Translations under genes and position numbers: made by a program
Shown here: in pieces, positions 39,864 to 48,609 of the stretch
Position numbering within the stretch: position 1 is the stretch's first letter
How the letters are laid out: each line of letters begins with the position of its first letter
Notes under the pieces: generated by a model
What the model was told of the DNA's origin: nothing
What the model saw: only the letters and a program-made list of their open reading frames with translations
The model's database searches: none
Source: Parafrankia elaeagni
GTDB taxonomy: Bacteria; Actinomycetota; Actinomycetes; Frankiales; Frankiaceae
DNA: 64,000 nt
Reading direction: 5' to 3'
NCBI RefSeq assembly: GCF_000374165.1
Contig: NZ_KB893670.1
Location: 32,705-96,704, forward strand

Positions 39864-41054
39864 GTGCGCCCGGTCCTCAAGCCCGGTCTCCGCCGGCTCT
39901 GGCGGAGCAGCACCACCCTGCAGATCGGCGTCGACCCACTGCGGGCGGTGATCCTCGCCGGCCTCGACCCGGCCCATCTCTCCGCGCTCGACGCACTGGA
40001 GCCTCCCGGCCCCGACCTCGACGCCTGCGGGCAGGCCCGCAGCCCGGCCACCCGCACGATGATCGAGCTCCTGGCGCAGGCCGGGCTGCTCGACGACGAC
40101 ACCGATTCCAGCCAGCCCGCCAGCGGCGAGCTCGACCAGAACCGGTTCGCCCCCGATGTGGCCGCGCTCTCGCTCGCGAGCTTCGGTGTGCGGCTGCCCC
40201 GGTCGGCGATGCTGCGCCGGCACCGGGCCCGGGTGGCCCTGCGCGGCGCCGGGCGGATCGGGGCACAGATCGCGACTCTCCTGGTGGCTGCCGGCGTGGG
40301 TCAGGTGATCGTGGACGACCCCGGAGCCACCTCGGCCGCGGACCTGGCGCCCGGTGGCCTCGGGCTCGACGACGTGGGCCAGCCGCGTTCGGTCGCCGTG
40401 CACGCGGCGCTGGGCCGGGTCGGCGGTCGGCGGGACCCACCAGGTCGCCTTCCCCCCGGCCGTGCACCACGCACACAGCACCCGGAGCCACTACGCCCCG
40501 ACCTGCTCCTCCTCGCCCCGGTCGGCATCCCGCTGATCCACCCGGACGAGTGCCTCGCGCTGGAGCGATCCGGTGTCCCGCACCTGCTCGCGGGTGTCCG
40601 CGAGACCACCGGGATCATCGGCCCGCTGGTCGTGCCGGCGGTCAGCGCCTGCCTGCACTGCCAGCATCTGCACCGCGACGCCCGCGACCCCGACTGGCCG
40701 ATCCTCGCGATGCAGATGATCCGTCCCTCCGGCCGCGGCGCCGACCCGTGCGAGATCTCCCTGGCCACACTCGTCGCGGCGATCGCCTGCATGCAGGCCC
40801 TGGACTTTCTCGACGCCACCCCGCCCGCACCGGACGGCCCGAAACCCCTCCTGCCGCCGACAGTCGACGGCGCTCTGGAGATCTCCCGCGCCGACCTGCG
40901 CATCCGCCGCCGGAGCTGGCTGCTGCACCCCGAATGCCCCTGCCGCACGGCACGGTCCGCCGCCACCGCCTCACCAGAGACGGGCATGTCCTCACCGACC
41001 GGCTTCCGGGTGCCCACCCAGGGCCAGCCGATCGCTACGGGGAGCGCCAGTTGA
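39864..41054 (+). CDS. ThiF/E1-like adenylyltransferase-family protein
   Basis: 396 residues. A Rossmann nucleotide site GAGRIGAQIATLLVAAGVGQVIVDD lies near the middle, as in ThiF/MoeB/E1 enzymes, and two Cys pairs (CLHCQH and PECPC) probably bind zinc. Much of the N-terminal part (LKPGLRRLWRSSTTLQIGVDP) matches the actinobacterial ThiF-like group found beside DUF2342 and ABC1 kinases. Some database names link this group to TOMM leader-peptide binding, but no peptide-maturation genes are near, so its role here is open. The GTG at 39864 is used because GGGAGG lies five bases upstream; a GTG at 39708 would add 52 unsupported residues. Confidence 0.72.
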   Translation: MRPVLKPGLRRLWRSSTTLQIGVDPLRAVILAGLDPAHLSALDALEPPGPDLDACGQARSPATRTMIELLAQAGLLDDDTDSSQPASGELDQNRFAPDVAALSLASFGVRLPRSAMLRRHRARVALRGAGRIGAQIATLLVAAGVGQVIVDDPGATSAADLAPGGLGLDDVGQPRSVAVHAALGRVGGRRDPPGRLPPGRAPRTQHPEPLRPDLLLLAPVGIPLIHPDECLALERSGVPHLLAGVRETTGIIGPLVVPAVSACLHCQHLHRDARDPDWPILAMQMIRPSGRGADPCEISLATLVAAIACMQALDFLDATPPAPDGPKPLLPPTVDGALEISRADLRIRRRSWLLHPECPCRTARSAATASPETGMSSPTGFRVPTQGQPIATGSAS

Positions 41055-41110
41055 GGGCGTGTATCGCAAGGGCGCCCCGCTCCCGGCGATGGAGGGGGCA
41101 CGATGGAGCT

Positions 41111-42667
41111 GTGTCCGACATCCCGCGGCGGGCAGTCGTCCGCACCGCCAAGCTCGCGACCCTCCCGATCGGCATGGCAGGCCGGGCGACGCTCGGCGTC
41201 GGCAAGCGCCTCGGCGGCCGGCCCGCCGAGGCCGTGGCCACCGAGCTGCAGCAGCGCACCGCCGCCCAGGTCTTCCGGGTGCTCGGCGAGCTCAAGGGCG
41301 GCGCCATGAAGCTGGGGCAGGCGATGTCCGTCTTCGAGGCAGCGCTGCCCGACGAGGTCGCCGGCCCCTACCGGGCCGCCCTCACGAAACTCCAGGAGGC
41401 GGCGCCCCCGCTCCCGGCTGCCACAGTGCACAAGGTGCTCGCCGACGAACTCGGCCCGGGCTGGCGGGCCCTGTTCGCCAGCTTCGACGACACGCCCGCC
41501 GCCGCGGCCAGCATCGGGCAGGTGCACCGCGCGGTCTGGGCCGACGGCCGACAGGTCGCCGTCAAGATCCAGTACCCGGGTGCCGGCCCCGCGCTGCTGG
41601 CCGACCTCAACCAGCTCGGCCGGGCCGCCCGGCTGTTCGGGGCGCTGACTCCGGGGCTCGACATCAAGCCCCTGGTCGCCGAGCTGAAGGCCCGCATCAC
41701 CGAGGAGCTCGACTACCGGCTGGAGGCCGCCTGGCAGCAGGCGTTCGCCCGGGCGTACGCCAACGACCCGGACATCTGTGTGCCCATGCCGATCGCCGGG
41801 GCCGACCGGGTGATCGTCAGCGAGTGGATCGACGGCGTGCCGCTGTCCACCGTGATCACGCACGGCACCCAGGAGGAGCGGGACCGGGCCGGGCTGCTCC
41901 TGGTCCGGTTCCTCTACTCCTGCCCGGGGAGAGCCGGGCTGCTCCACGCCGACCCCCATCCGGGGAACTTCCGCCTGCTGCCCGACGGCCGGCTCGGGGT
42001 TCTCGACTTCGGGGCCGTCAACCGGCTCCCCGGCGGGCTGCCCGAGCCGATCGGCCGGCTGGCCCGCCTCACCCTCGCCGGCGACGCCGAGGCGGTGGCG
42101 GACGGGCTGCGGGCCGAGGGCTTCATCCCGGCCGGCACCGACATTCCGGCGGACGGTCTGCTGGACTACCTGGCCCCGATGCTCGCGCCGATCGCCGCGG
42201 ACGAGTTCACCTTCTCCCGCGAATGGCTGCGCGGCGAGGCGCTCCGGCTCGGCGACTGGCGGTCCGCGGCGGCGCAGCTCGGCCGCCAGCTGAACCTGCC
42301 GCCGTCCTACCTGCTGATTCACCGGGTGACGCTCGGCGCCATCGGCATCCTGTGTCAGCTGGGCAGCTCAGGGCCGTTCCGGGCCGAGATGGAGCGCTGG
42401 CAGCCCGGCTTCGCCGCGCCCCGCACCGCCGCGGCCCGGCATGCCGCCTCGGCGAACCGGCCCGGTCGCCGCCTGCCGAAGCTCGACGTCGAGGACGACG
42501 CGGGGGTTGTCCGTGCCCGGCAGGGCCCGGTGGTGCTCGCCCCGGCGCAGCGCTCCAGCCGGTCACGGAGCCGGATCCGCCCACCGGAGCAGGCCGGGCC
42601 CGCCGAACCGAGCCGTCCGTCCCGTCGATCCACGCCCACCCGCAAGCCGAAGGCCGACCAGGACTGA
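41111..42667 (+). CDS. ABC1/UbiB-family atypical kinase
   Basis: 518-residue ABC1 (ADCK/UbiB) protein. All family features are visible: the KxGQ motif (GAMKLGQAMS), the Ala-rich loop replacing the glycine loop (AAAASIGQVHRA), the lysine in VAVKIQYPG, EELDYRLEA, the catalytic HADPHPGNF and the metal-binding DFGAVNRL. The last 80 residues are basic, Pro/Ser/Arg-rich and probably disordered. The M. tuberculosis counterpart I recall is Rv3197, next to whiB7, and linked there to drug tolerance. The start GTG at 41111 follows the preceding gene by 56 bp; upstream extensions of the frame are shadows of the ThiF-like gene. Confidence 0.9.
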   Translation: MSDIPRRAVVRTAKLATLPIGMAGRATLGVGKRLGGRPAEAVATELQQRTAAQVFRVLGELKGGAMKLGQAMSVFEAALPDEVAGPYRAALTKLQEAAPPLPAATVHKVLADELGPGWRALFASFDDTPAAAASIGQVHRAVWADGRQVAVKIQYPGAGPALLADLNQLGRAARLFGALTPGLDIKPLVAELKARITEELDYRLEAAWQQAFARAYANDPDICVPMPIAGADRVIVSEWIDGVPLSTVITHGTQEERDRAGLLLVRFLYSCPGRAGLLHADPHPGNFRLLPDGRLGVLDFGAVNRLPGGLPEPIGRLARLTLAGDAEAVADGLRAEGFIPAGTDIPADGLLDYLAPMLAPIAADEFTFSREWLRGEALRLGDWRSAAAQLGRQLNLPPSYLLIHRVTLGAIGILCQLGSSGPFRAEMERWQPGFAAPRTAAARHAASANRPGRRLPKLDVEDDAGVVRARQGPVVLAPAQRSSRSRSRIRPPEQAGPAEPSRPSRRSTPTRKPKADQD

Positions 42668-42773
42668 GCAGGGCTGACCGGGCGGTGCCGCGCAGCCACC
42701 CGGCGCTACCCAGCCACCCGGCGCTGGCCGGCCGTCCCGGGGCCAGGCGGCCTGCGCCCGGCCCCCAGCCGGG

Positions 42774-44528
42774 TCAGGAGCCGGCCGGCTGCGGCGGCAG
42801 CAGGTCCACCGCCGGCTCGTCCGGTTCCGGCTCGCCGTCCGGGGCTGCCCTGGTGGGAGGCTCCGCCGGGGCGGGAACGTCCAGGTAGATGAACCCGTAG
42901 CCCTCGTCGCGAAACCGCAGGCCCTGCTCGCGCAGAACGGCGTCCCAGTCACCCCGGCAGTCCGGATCGGCTGTCTCGAAGCCGTGGTCGGCGGTCAGCA
43001 GAATGGCGGTGGAGTCCGTGAGCCCGCGGCGGTCCACCAGATCCAGGAAGACGCCCAGGCGGCGGTCGGCGTCCGCCAGTGCGGCCCGTGCCTCGGGTGA
43101 GAAGGCCCCGCCGCCGTGGTGGCCGGTGTCGGTGATGGTCGTGTTCCACCAGGTCAGCGCCGGTGGTTCCTGTCCTTCGGACCACAGGTCGATGACCTGG
43201 TTGAGCCCCAGCGCGTCCACCCGCGTCGACCAGGAGTAGTCCCGGTCGGCAGCCACCCAGTCGGGGCTGGCGTGCGGGTCGTCCTGTGCGGAGGGCAGGT
43301 AGTCGTCCATCCGCCCGCCGCCCGCACCGTCCGCCTCCCCGGAGTCACCGCCCTCGGCTGTGCCGCTGGTGACGCCGAGGGCGCGGACGAGGCCGAACGT
43401 CGAGTAGTCCGCACCGCGGTCGATCGGTTCGTTCACGCAGGCTGTCGTGGCTCCGGGACGCGAGGACGCGACCGCCTCGAACACGGTGAGCACCCCGTCC
43501 CGAAGCTGGTCGCAGGCGGCGTGCCAGGAGGCGGCGTCGTTGGTGATCACCTGGCGGCCGGTGGCGCGGTCGAAGTAGACGTTGTGCAGGATCCCGTGCC
43601 GGCCCGGACCGAGACCGGTGAGGGCCGAGGTGTGGTTCGTCAAGGTGACGCTCGGGAACTCCGCGACGGCACCGCCGGTGAGCGCCACCCCGCGGGCAAG
43701 CAGGCGGGCGACGTTCGGCAGCTCCCCACGGGACGCCAGGTCGAGCAGGTCGTTGCAGTTCGTCCCGTCCCAGAGCAGCCCGACCACGTGGCGGGCCCCG
43801 GGCTCGGCGAGGTCGGTGAGCGGGGCTCCCTCCGCGCCGGGCATCTCCGCACCGGCGAGCATCGCCAGTGTCGGGCCGATGTCGACCACCCGGGCGGCCT
43901 TCGGCAGCAGCCCACAGGCGGTGACGCCCGCCCCGGAGAGGATCAGTGGCGCGCGGGACTGACCGGCGTCCAGAGAGCCATGCTCGCCCAGATGCCCCCC
44001 GCGTTCGGGCCAGTAGTGACGCGGTGTGTGGACGACGACGACGTCGGGGGAACGGGTCGGATCGGCGAAGACGGACAGCAGCCGCCGCCCGGCGAACGGA
44101 TAGGAGTTACGGGCGGAGGGCGGCGACGGGTCCGCGAGCGCCGCCGCCAGCGGGACGCCGTGCAGCGGGTCCTGGACCGCGACCGGGTCGCGCCCGCGCA
44201 CGACCTCCCAGGCCCCGTCCGGGTCACCGGTCGGCAGGCGGGACGCACCGTCGGCGTTCGCCACGTGCAGCCAGCCGTCCTCGATCCAGGCGACGAGGTC
44301 GACCACCTGAGCGAGGTCTGAACCGGTGAGAACCTCCACCGCCCGCGCGACGGACACCCCGGCGACAGACACCCCGGCGGCAGGCACCGTGCCGGCGCCG
44401 GCCTGCGCGGCGGCCGGGGCCTGCGCGGCGGGAGTCTCGGCACCGGCGGCCTCAAGGACATGACCGGGACCGGCGACAACCCTGCCGTCACCCGCCCGGA
44501 CCGGATACACACGATCACTGCTGGGCAC
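42774..44528 (-). CDS. Alkaline phosphatase-superfamily phosphodiesterase, circularly permuted
   Basis: 584-residue member of the nucleotide pyrophosphatase/phosphodiesterase clan. The order of motifs is unusual. Residues 180-235 carry elements that normally end the fold: GEHGSL (last metal-binding His), APLILSG, and VVDIGPTLAMLAGAE. They are followed by those that normally begin it: LLWDGTNCNDLL (about 251-262), then FPSVTLTNHTSALTG with the nucleophile Thr at about 295, then TDTGHHGG, and near the C-terminus LTADHGFE. This reads as a circular permutation. No signal peptide is apparent, so the location is unclear. A TAGGGT box six bases before the GTG suggests a leaderless mRNA. Confidence 0.78.
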   Translation of the reverse strand: MPSSDRVYPVRAGDGRVVAGPGHVLEAAGAETPAAQAPAAAQAGAGTVPAAGVSVAGVSVARAVEVLTGSDLAQVVDLVAWIEDGWLHVANADGASRLPTGDPDGAWEVVRGRDPVAVQDPLHGVPLAAALADPSPPSARNSYPFAGRRLLSVFADPTRSPDVVVVHTPRHYWPERGGHLGEHGSLDAGQSRAPLILSGAGVTACGLLPKAARVVDIGPTLAMLAGAEMPGAEGAPLTDLAEPGARHVVGLLWDGTNCNDLLDLASRGELPNVARLLARGVALTGGAVAEFPSVTLTNHTSALTGLGPGRHGILHNVYFDRATGRQVITNDAASWHAACDQLRDGVLTVFEAVASSRPGATTACVNEPIDRGADYSTFGLVRALGVTSGTAEGGDSGEADGAGGGRMDDYLPSAQDDPHASPDWVAADRDYSWSTRVDALGLNQVIDLWSEGQEPPALTWWNTTITDTGHHGGGAFSPEARAALADADRRLGVFLDLVDRRGLTDSTAILLTADHGFETADPDCRGDWDAVLREQGLRFRDEGYGFIYLDVPAPAEPPTRAAPDGEPEPDEPAVDLLPPQPAGS

Positions 44529-44534
44529 GCTCGC

Positions 44535-44540
44535 ACCCTA
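44535..44540 (-). promoter_or_regulatory. Leaderless -10 box (TAGGGT) of the phosphodiesterase gene
   Basis: TAGGGT on the - strand, six bases, then GTG at 44528. Confidence 0.5.
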
Positions 44541-44651
44541 CCGGCGCCGACCGCACCGCCAGGAGAAGCGCCTGCCAACGTGGTGCGGCGGGACGCCGAA
44601 GACTCGACGTCCCGCCGTGGTGCCGGCAGTCAGCGCGCAGGGCCGCGGCCG

Positions 44652-44927
44652 TCAGGCCGCGACCTCCTTGCGGGGCCGGCCGCGGGGCCGCTTGCGCGGA
44701 ACGACGCGGCCCGTCACGACAAGCTCGCCGCCCCAGACTCCCCAGGGCTCGGCCCGGTCGATCGCGGCGGCCAGGCAGGCCAGCCGCACCGGACAGGCGA
44801 CGCAGACGGACTTGGCGGACTCCACGTCCGCCGGGGATTCGGCGAAGAACAGCTCGGGGTCCACGTCCCAGCAGGGCAGGACGAGACGCTCCCGCTCGAT
44901 CCTGGAATCGATCGAGGGGTCGAACAC
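44652..44927 (-). CDS. whiB7: WhiB7/WblC antibiotic-resistance regulator
   Basis: 91-residue WhiB-type iron-sulfur factor that, with the primary sigma factor, switches on intrinsic antibiotic-resistance genes when ribosomes are inhibited. Cluster cysteines are in LVLPCWDVDPELFF and VCVACPVRLACLAA; then come the WhiB7-specific EPWGVWGGEL turn and the C-terminal AT-hook RPRGRPRKE, which together identify WhiB7. The GTG at 44927 has GGAGG eight bases upstream and gives the expected length; the open frame to 45086 crosses the attenuator and is not coding. It is controlled by the upstream uORF and terminator annotated separately. Neighbours (ABC1 kinase, uvrD2, mycoredoxin) match mycobacteria. Confidence 0.96.
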   Translation of the reverse strand: MFDPSIDSRIERERLVLPCWDVDPELFFAESPADVESAKSVCVACPVRLACLAAAIDRAEPWGVWGGELVVTGRVVPRKRPRGRPRKEVAA

Positions 44928-45040
44928 CGGGGTCACCTCCGACACTGGCGGTTTCTTCGGTTCGGTTGCGGTCCTGCGTCCATCGACGACGGTCAAGATC
45001 ACACCTCGGGTGGTGGCCGGCACTGATGCGCCAGGAGAAA

Positions 45041-45077
45041 CAAAAAGGCCGCGGATCCCTGTCGGGACCGCGGCCTT
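45041..45077 (-). terminator. whiB7 transcription attenuator
   Basis: On the - strand AAGGCCGCGG plus an inner 4-bp stem (one bulge) pairs with CCGCGGCCTT around a 4-nt loop and runs into TTTTTGTTT. It lies between the uORF stop (45099) and the whiB7 start (44927), so it ends transcription before whiB7 unless an antiterminator forms. Confidence 0.88.
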
Positions 45078-45098
45078 GGATGTCACTCCGAGTCGGCG

Positions 45099-45401
45099 TT
45101 ATGCCAGGAGCGGATCCGGGACGGGGCCCGACGGGTGGTACAGACGCGTGGTGCGTGCGCCTGTGCGGATGCCGGTCGTCTGCTCATGCGTCAGGTGCTC
45201 GTGCGCCGTGTGCGCCGCCGGGACGGCGGAGCCGCAGCCGGCAACGCCTGCTTGGGCGGACCCGGCGACAGCGAGCGCCCTGCGGGCATCACCCAGGGCA
45301 TCTGCCTGCAGGGCGGCCCTCGGCGCGTTGGCACCACGCGGCAACGAGACGTCGGCGGGGAGCGAGCGCATACGCGCGAAGGCCACCATGAGGTACCTCA
45401 T
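45099..45401 (-). CDS. whiB7 leader uORF (100 aa)
   Basis: Upstream ORF with a strong GGGAGG eight bases before its ATG. The product starts MRYLMVAFARMRSLPADV and ends GPVPDPLLA; its TAA is 21 bases before the attenuator hairpin. Translation speed over this ORF would decide whether the terminator or an alternative structure forms, the known logic of WhiB7/WblC induction by ribosome-targeting drugs. The peptide looks like no enzyme and is probably a sensor of translation only. A GTG/ATG further upstream in the same frame lies before the ribosome site and is not used. Confidence 0.82.
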   Translation of the reverse strand: MRYLMVAFARMRSLPADVSLPRGANAPRAALQADALGDARRALAVAGSAQAGVAGCGSAVPAAHTAHEHLTHEQTTGIRTGARTTRLYHPSGPVPDPLLA

Positions 45402-45450
45402 CGTGGTGACCTCCCTCGCGAGCCGTAGGTGCGGACCGCATCCGGCCCGC

Positions 45451-45469
45451 GAGCGCGATGATCGCGCTC
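45451..45469. promoter_or_regulatory. Palindrome near the whiB7 transcription start
   Basis: The 19-base GAGCGCGATGATCGCGCTC is a nearly perfect palindrome about 15-25 bases after the -10 box. It would form a hairpin at the very 5' end of the leader RNA or serve as an operator. Confidence 0.5.
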
Positions 45470-45484
45470 CAGTGTTCACGGACA

Positions 45485-45522
45485 ACGGTAGGAGCCGCCG
45501 CCCACGCTGACAACCTATTTTT
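45485..45522 (-). promoter_or_regulatory. whiB7 promoter, WhiB7-autoregulated type
   Basis: On the - strand TTGTCA (45513-45508), 17 bases, then TACCGT (45490-45485), preceded a few bases upstream by the A/T-rich AAAAATA (45522-45516). An A/T-rich block just upstream of the -35 is the known feature of promoters that WhiB7 activates with SigA, using its AT-hook. The transcript would start near 45478, about 550 bases before whiB7. Confidence 0.8.
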
Positions 45523-45658
45523 CGCGCGATCATCCAGACACGTGCAGCCACAGGCACGATCGGGCCATCCCGGGCGTGTCACCGTCCGCGACGTATCCGT
45601 TTCCGGTGTTCGGTGTTCGGTGTTCGGACATGGTGCTGTCAGGGCAGGTGCGACACGC

Positions 45659-48016
45659 TCAGCCGGTGGGCCCCGCTGGTCGCGGGCTGCCCGCGACCAG
45701 CGCGAGGACGTCCTCGCCGTACCGGTCGAGCTTGACCTGGCCGATGCCGGGCAGTGCCACGAGCTCGGCGACGGTGGCGGGACGCCGTTCGGCGACGAGG
45801 CGCAGCGTCGCGTCGGTGAGGACGACGAAGGCGGGCTGGCCCTGTTCCTTCGCCCGTTGTGCCCGCCAGGCGCACAGCCGCTCGAACAGCGCCGTGTCGA
45901 CCTGCCCCGGGCAGTCGTCGCACCGGCCGATCCGGGCCCGGGCGCCCGCGAGAGCACGCCCGCAGACCCGACAGGTGACGCTCTGCCGCCCCCGTCCCCG
46001 CCCGCGGGCCTGCCCGCGGTCCGCGCCGCCGATGGACCGGGCGGCGGTGTCCCGGCCACCGGGCGAGCCGCCCGCGTCGGGTCCCCCGGCGGGGCCGGAC
46101 GCCCGGGCCGTGGACCTGCGCAGGTCGTCGAGGAACCGCGACGGCCGCCGGGAGCGGCGCGTGCCCTCGGCCCGGGCCAGTGCCCACGACAGCGTGAGAT
46201 GGACGCGCGCGCGGGTGACCCCGACGTAGAGCAGCCGCCGTTCCTCGGCCAGTTGCTCGTCGGTCTGCGCGTGGATGATCGGCAGGGTCCCGTCGACGAG
46301 CCCGACCAGGAAGACCGCGTCCCATTCCAGGCCCTTGGCCGCGTGCAGCGAGGCCAGCGTGACGCCCTGCACGGTCGGGGTGTGCTGGTGCACGGCGCGC
46401 TCGGCCAGTTCGGTGACGAAGGTGGTGAGGCTGGCTTCGGGCTGGTCGGTCTCGAGGTCGGCGGCGAGGCGGTGTAGCGCGGCCAGGTTCTCCCACCGTT
46501 CACGGTCTGCACCCGGGCCCGCCGGGGCCTGGCCTGCCCGCCAGCCGACAGCGCCGAGGACGTCCGCGACGGCGTCGGCGAGCCCGCCGGGGCGGTCCGG
46601 TTCCGCGGAGCGGACCGCCGCACGCAGCATCCGCACCGCCGCGGTCACCTCGGGCCGCTCGAAGAACTTCTCCCCGCCGCGCAGAAGGTACGGGATGTCC
46701 GCCCGGCCGAGCGCGGTCTCGTACGCCTCGGACTGCGCGTTGATCCGGTACAGCACCGCGATCTGACTGGCCGGGACGCCGGCGGCCAGCAGACCGCGGA
46801 TACGGCGGGCCACCCCGGCCGCCTCCTCGGGCTCGCTGTCGGCCTCCAGCCAGGCCGGCGCCGGGCCCGGTGGGCGCATGGCGACCAGCCGCCCAGCCCG
46901 CCCGACCTGCCCGACCTGCCCGGGCTGCCCGACCTGCCCGGGCTGCCCGACCTGCCCGGGCTGGCTCGCCCGGCCACCGCCCGGCGCGGTCGCACCGTCG
47001 AGCAGACCGTTCGCCAGGGCGACCACCTGCGGAGTGGACCGGTAGTCGCGGACGAGCCGGACGACCGTGGCGGTCGGGAACCGCCGTGGAAATCCGACCA
47101 GGTAGCGGGCGCTCGCCCCGGTGAAGGAGTAGATGGTCTGGTGCTCGTCCCCGACGACGCACAGGCTGTCCCGGTCGCCGAGCCAGGCATCGAGAACGCG
47201 CTGCTGGAGCGGGTTGACATCCTGGTACTCGTCGACGACGAAGTGCCGGTAGCGGGCCCGCAGCTCGGTCGCGACCCAGCTGTGCTCCTCGATGACGGCC
47301 GCGGTGAGCAGCAGCAGGTCGTCGAAGTCGAGGACGCTCGCCTCACTCTTGACGTCCTCGTAGGCCTCGTAGAGCCGGGCGACGAGGTCGGGGGCCAGCG
47401 AGGTCTCCCGCCCGTGCTCGGCGGCGGCGCCGGGGTAGTCGGCGGGGGTGACCATCGTCGACTTCGCCCACTCCACCTCGGAGGCGAGGTCGCGCAGCTC
47501 GGCCCGGTCCGGACGGATCTGCAGGCGGGCCGCCGCCCGGACGAGCAGGGGTATCCGGCTCTTCTCCAGTCTCGGCAGCGCCACGCCGGCCACCTGCGGC
47601 CAGAAGTAGCCGAGCTGGCGCAGCGCGGCGGCGTGGAACGTCCGGGCCTGGACGCCTTCCACCCCCATCGACCGCAGCCGCCCGCGCAGCTCACTGGCGG
47701 CCCGGTTGGTGAAGGTGACGGCCAGGACCTGGCCGGCGCCGACGCCCCGTTCCGTCACCATGTGCGCGATCCGGTGCGTGATGGCCCGGGTCTTGCCCGT
47801 GCCGGCGCCCGCAAGGATGCAGACCGGGCCCACCGGGGCCAGGACCGCGGCGAGCTGCTCGGGGTCGAGACCCTCAGTCGGCGCCAAGGCCGCCGCGCGC
47901 TCCGCGGCCGCGGCCGGCATCGGCTCGACGGCGGCCTTCGGTTCCGCTGCGGGCGGCCGACGGCGTGCGGCGGCCGTCACCTGGCGGTTCCCGCGAGTAC
48001 CTGGTCCGGACATCAT
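45659..48016 (-). CDS. uvrD2: UvrD2-type superfamily 1 helicase with HRDC domain
   Basis: 785-residue 3'-5' DNA helicase. Motifs: Walker A AGAGTGKT, TFTNRAASELRGR (Ia), VVDEYQDVNPLQ (II), VVGDEHQTIYSFTGA (III), VRDYRSTP (IV), LHAAKGLEWDAVFL (V) and LLYVGVTRAR (VI). Near the C-terminus a C-x2-C...C-x2-C zinc element (CRVCGRAL, CDDCPG) leads into an HRDC domain (about the last 80 residues), the UvrD2 layout; UvrD2 is essential in M. tuberculosis. A GQVGQP repeat (about 18-bp units near 46905-46975) is inserted in domain 2 and is probably a loop. ATG 48016 or 48013 follows a TACGGT box. Confidence 0.94.
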   Translation of the reverse strand: MMSGPGTRGNRQVTAAARRRPPAAEPKAAVEPMPAAAAERAAALAPTEGLDPEQLAAVLAPVGPVCILAGAGTGKTRAITHRIAHMVTERGVGAGQVLAVTFTNRAASELRGRLRSMGVEGVQARTFHAAALRQLGYFWPQVAGVALPRLEKSRIPLLVRAAARLQIRPDRAELRDLASEVEWAKSTMVTPADYPGAAAEHGRETSLAPDLVARLYEAYEDVKSEASVLDFDDLLLLTAAVIEEHSWVATELRARYRHFVVDEYQDVNPLQQRVLDAWLGDRDSLCVVGDEHQTIYSFTGASARYLVGFPRRFPTATVVRLVRDYRSTPQVVALANGLLDGATAPGGGRASQPGQVGQPGQVGQPGQVGQVGRAGRLVAMRPPGPAPAWLEADSEPEEAAGVARRIRGLLAAGVPASQIAVLYRINAQSEAYETALGRADIPYLLRGGEKFFERPEVTAAVRMLRAAVRSAEPDRPGGLADAVADVLGAVGWRAGQAPAGPGADRERWENLAALHRLAADLETDQPEASLTTFVTELAERAVHQHTPTVQGVTLASLHAAKGLEWDAVFLVGLVDGTLPIIHAQTDEQLAEERRLLYVGVTRARVHLTLSWALARAEGTRRSRRPSRFLDDLRRSTARASGPAGGPDAGGSPGGRDTAARSIGGADRGQARGRGRGRQSVTCRVCGRALAGARARIGRCDDCPGQVDTALFERLCAWRAQRAKEQGQPAFVVLTDATLRLVAERRPATVAELVALPGIGQVKLDRYGEDVLALVAGSPRPAGPTG

Positions 48017-48021
48017 GCGAC

Positions 48022-48027
48022 ACCGTA
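48022..48027 (-). promoter_or_regulatory. Leaderless -10 box (TACGGT) of uvrD2
   Basis: TACGGT on the - strand lies five bases before ATG 48016 and eight before ATG 48013. Confidence 0.45.
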
Positions 48028-48256
48028 GTCGGGGCACGTCCCGACACGCGGGACCGGGAAGCGAAGACGCCACATCGGGGTTATGCACCTCGCCACCCAC
48101 CGGCACAACCACCAGGACCGGACCTCCCGGACGAGGCCCCGCCAGACCGGGCGATCCGGCCTACCATCGCCAAACGCGCCGGCGTCGCCGACGAAGACCA
48201 CACCGCGCTACCGGTCGCCGTCCCCGGACGGGTCACTCACCAACGGAGGTTCCGCC

Positions 48257-48496
48257 GTGATCACGATGTACACCACTTCCTGGTGCGGCTACTGCGTCCG
48301 ACTGAAGCGTCAGCTTGACCGGGCCGGCCTGGAGTACGTGACGGTCAACATCGAGCACGACGCGACAGCAGAGCAATTTGTCCGCGATGCCAACAACGGC
48401 AACGCGACCGTACCGACGGTGCTGTTCGCCGATGGGACGGTGATGACGAATCCGTCCATCCGTCAGGTCACCGAGAAGGCCACTTCCGCCGCGTAG
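48257..48496 (+). CDS. Mycoredoxin (Mrx1-like glutaredoxin)
   Basis: 79-residue glutaredoxin-fold oxidoreductase that reduces mycothiol mixed disulfides. It shows MYTTSWCGYCVRLKRQLDRAG with the CGYC active site at the N-terminus, VTVNIEHDA, ATVPTVLFADG with the cis-Pro, and a short C-terminal helix. These match what I recall of Mrx1 (Rv3198A), which also neighbours uvrD2. GGAGG lies seven bases before the GTG start. It joins RsrA/SigR as a mycothiol/disulfide-stress function in this window. A TACCAT hexamer near 48166 may be its -10. Confidence 0.94.
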   Translation: MITMYTTSWCGYCVRLKRQLDRAGLEYVTVNIEHDATAEQFVRDANNGNATVPTVLFADGTVMTNPSIRQVTEKATSAA

Positions 48497-48609
48497 CGGA
48501 TACGTAGAGCGACGACAACGGGGGAGTTCGCCTCTTCCCGACACACACGCGGCCGGCTCGTGGGACGGTGTCCGTCACTGCCCGTGAACTTTGTGGGAGA
48601 GTTCGGCCT

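Noticed and set aside
44928-45086. A 53-residue N-terminal extension of WhiB7
   Set aside because: This stretch is the attenuator terminator region; the GTG at 44927 has a good ribosome site and gives the usual WhiB7 length.
45099-45557. A 152-aa gene upstream of whiB7
   Set aside because: The upstream half crosses the promoter and -10 box; only the part from ATG 45401, after the ribosome site, fits as the leader uORF.
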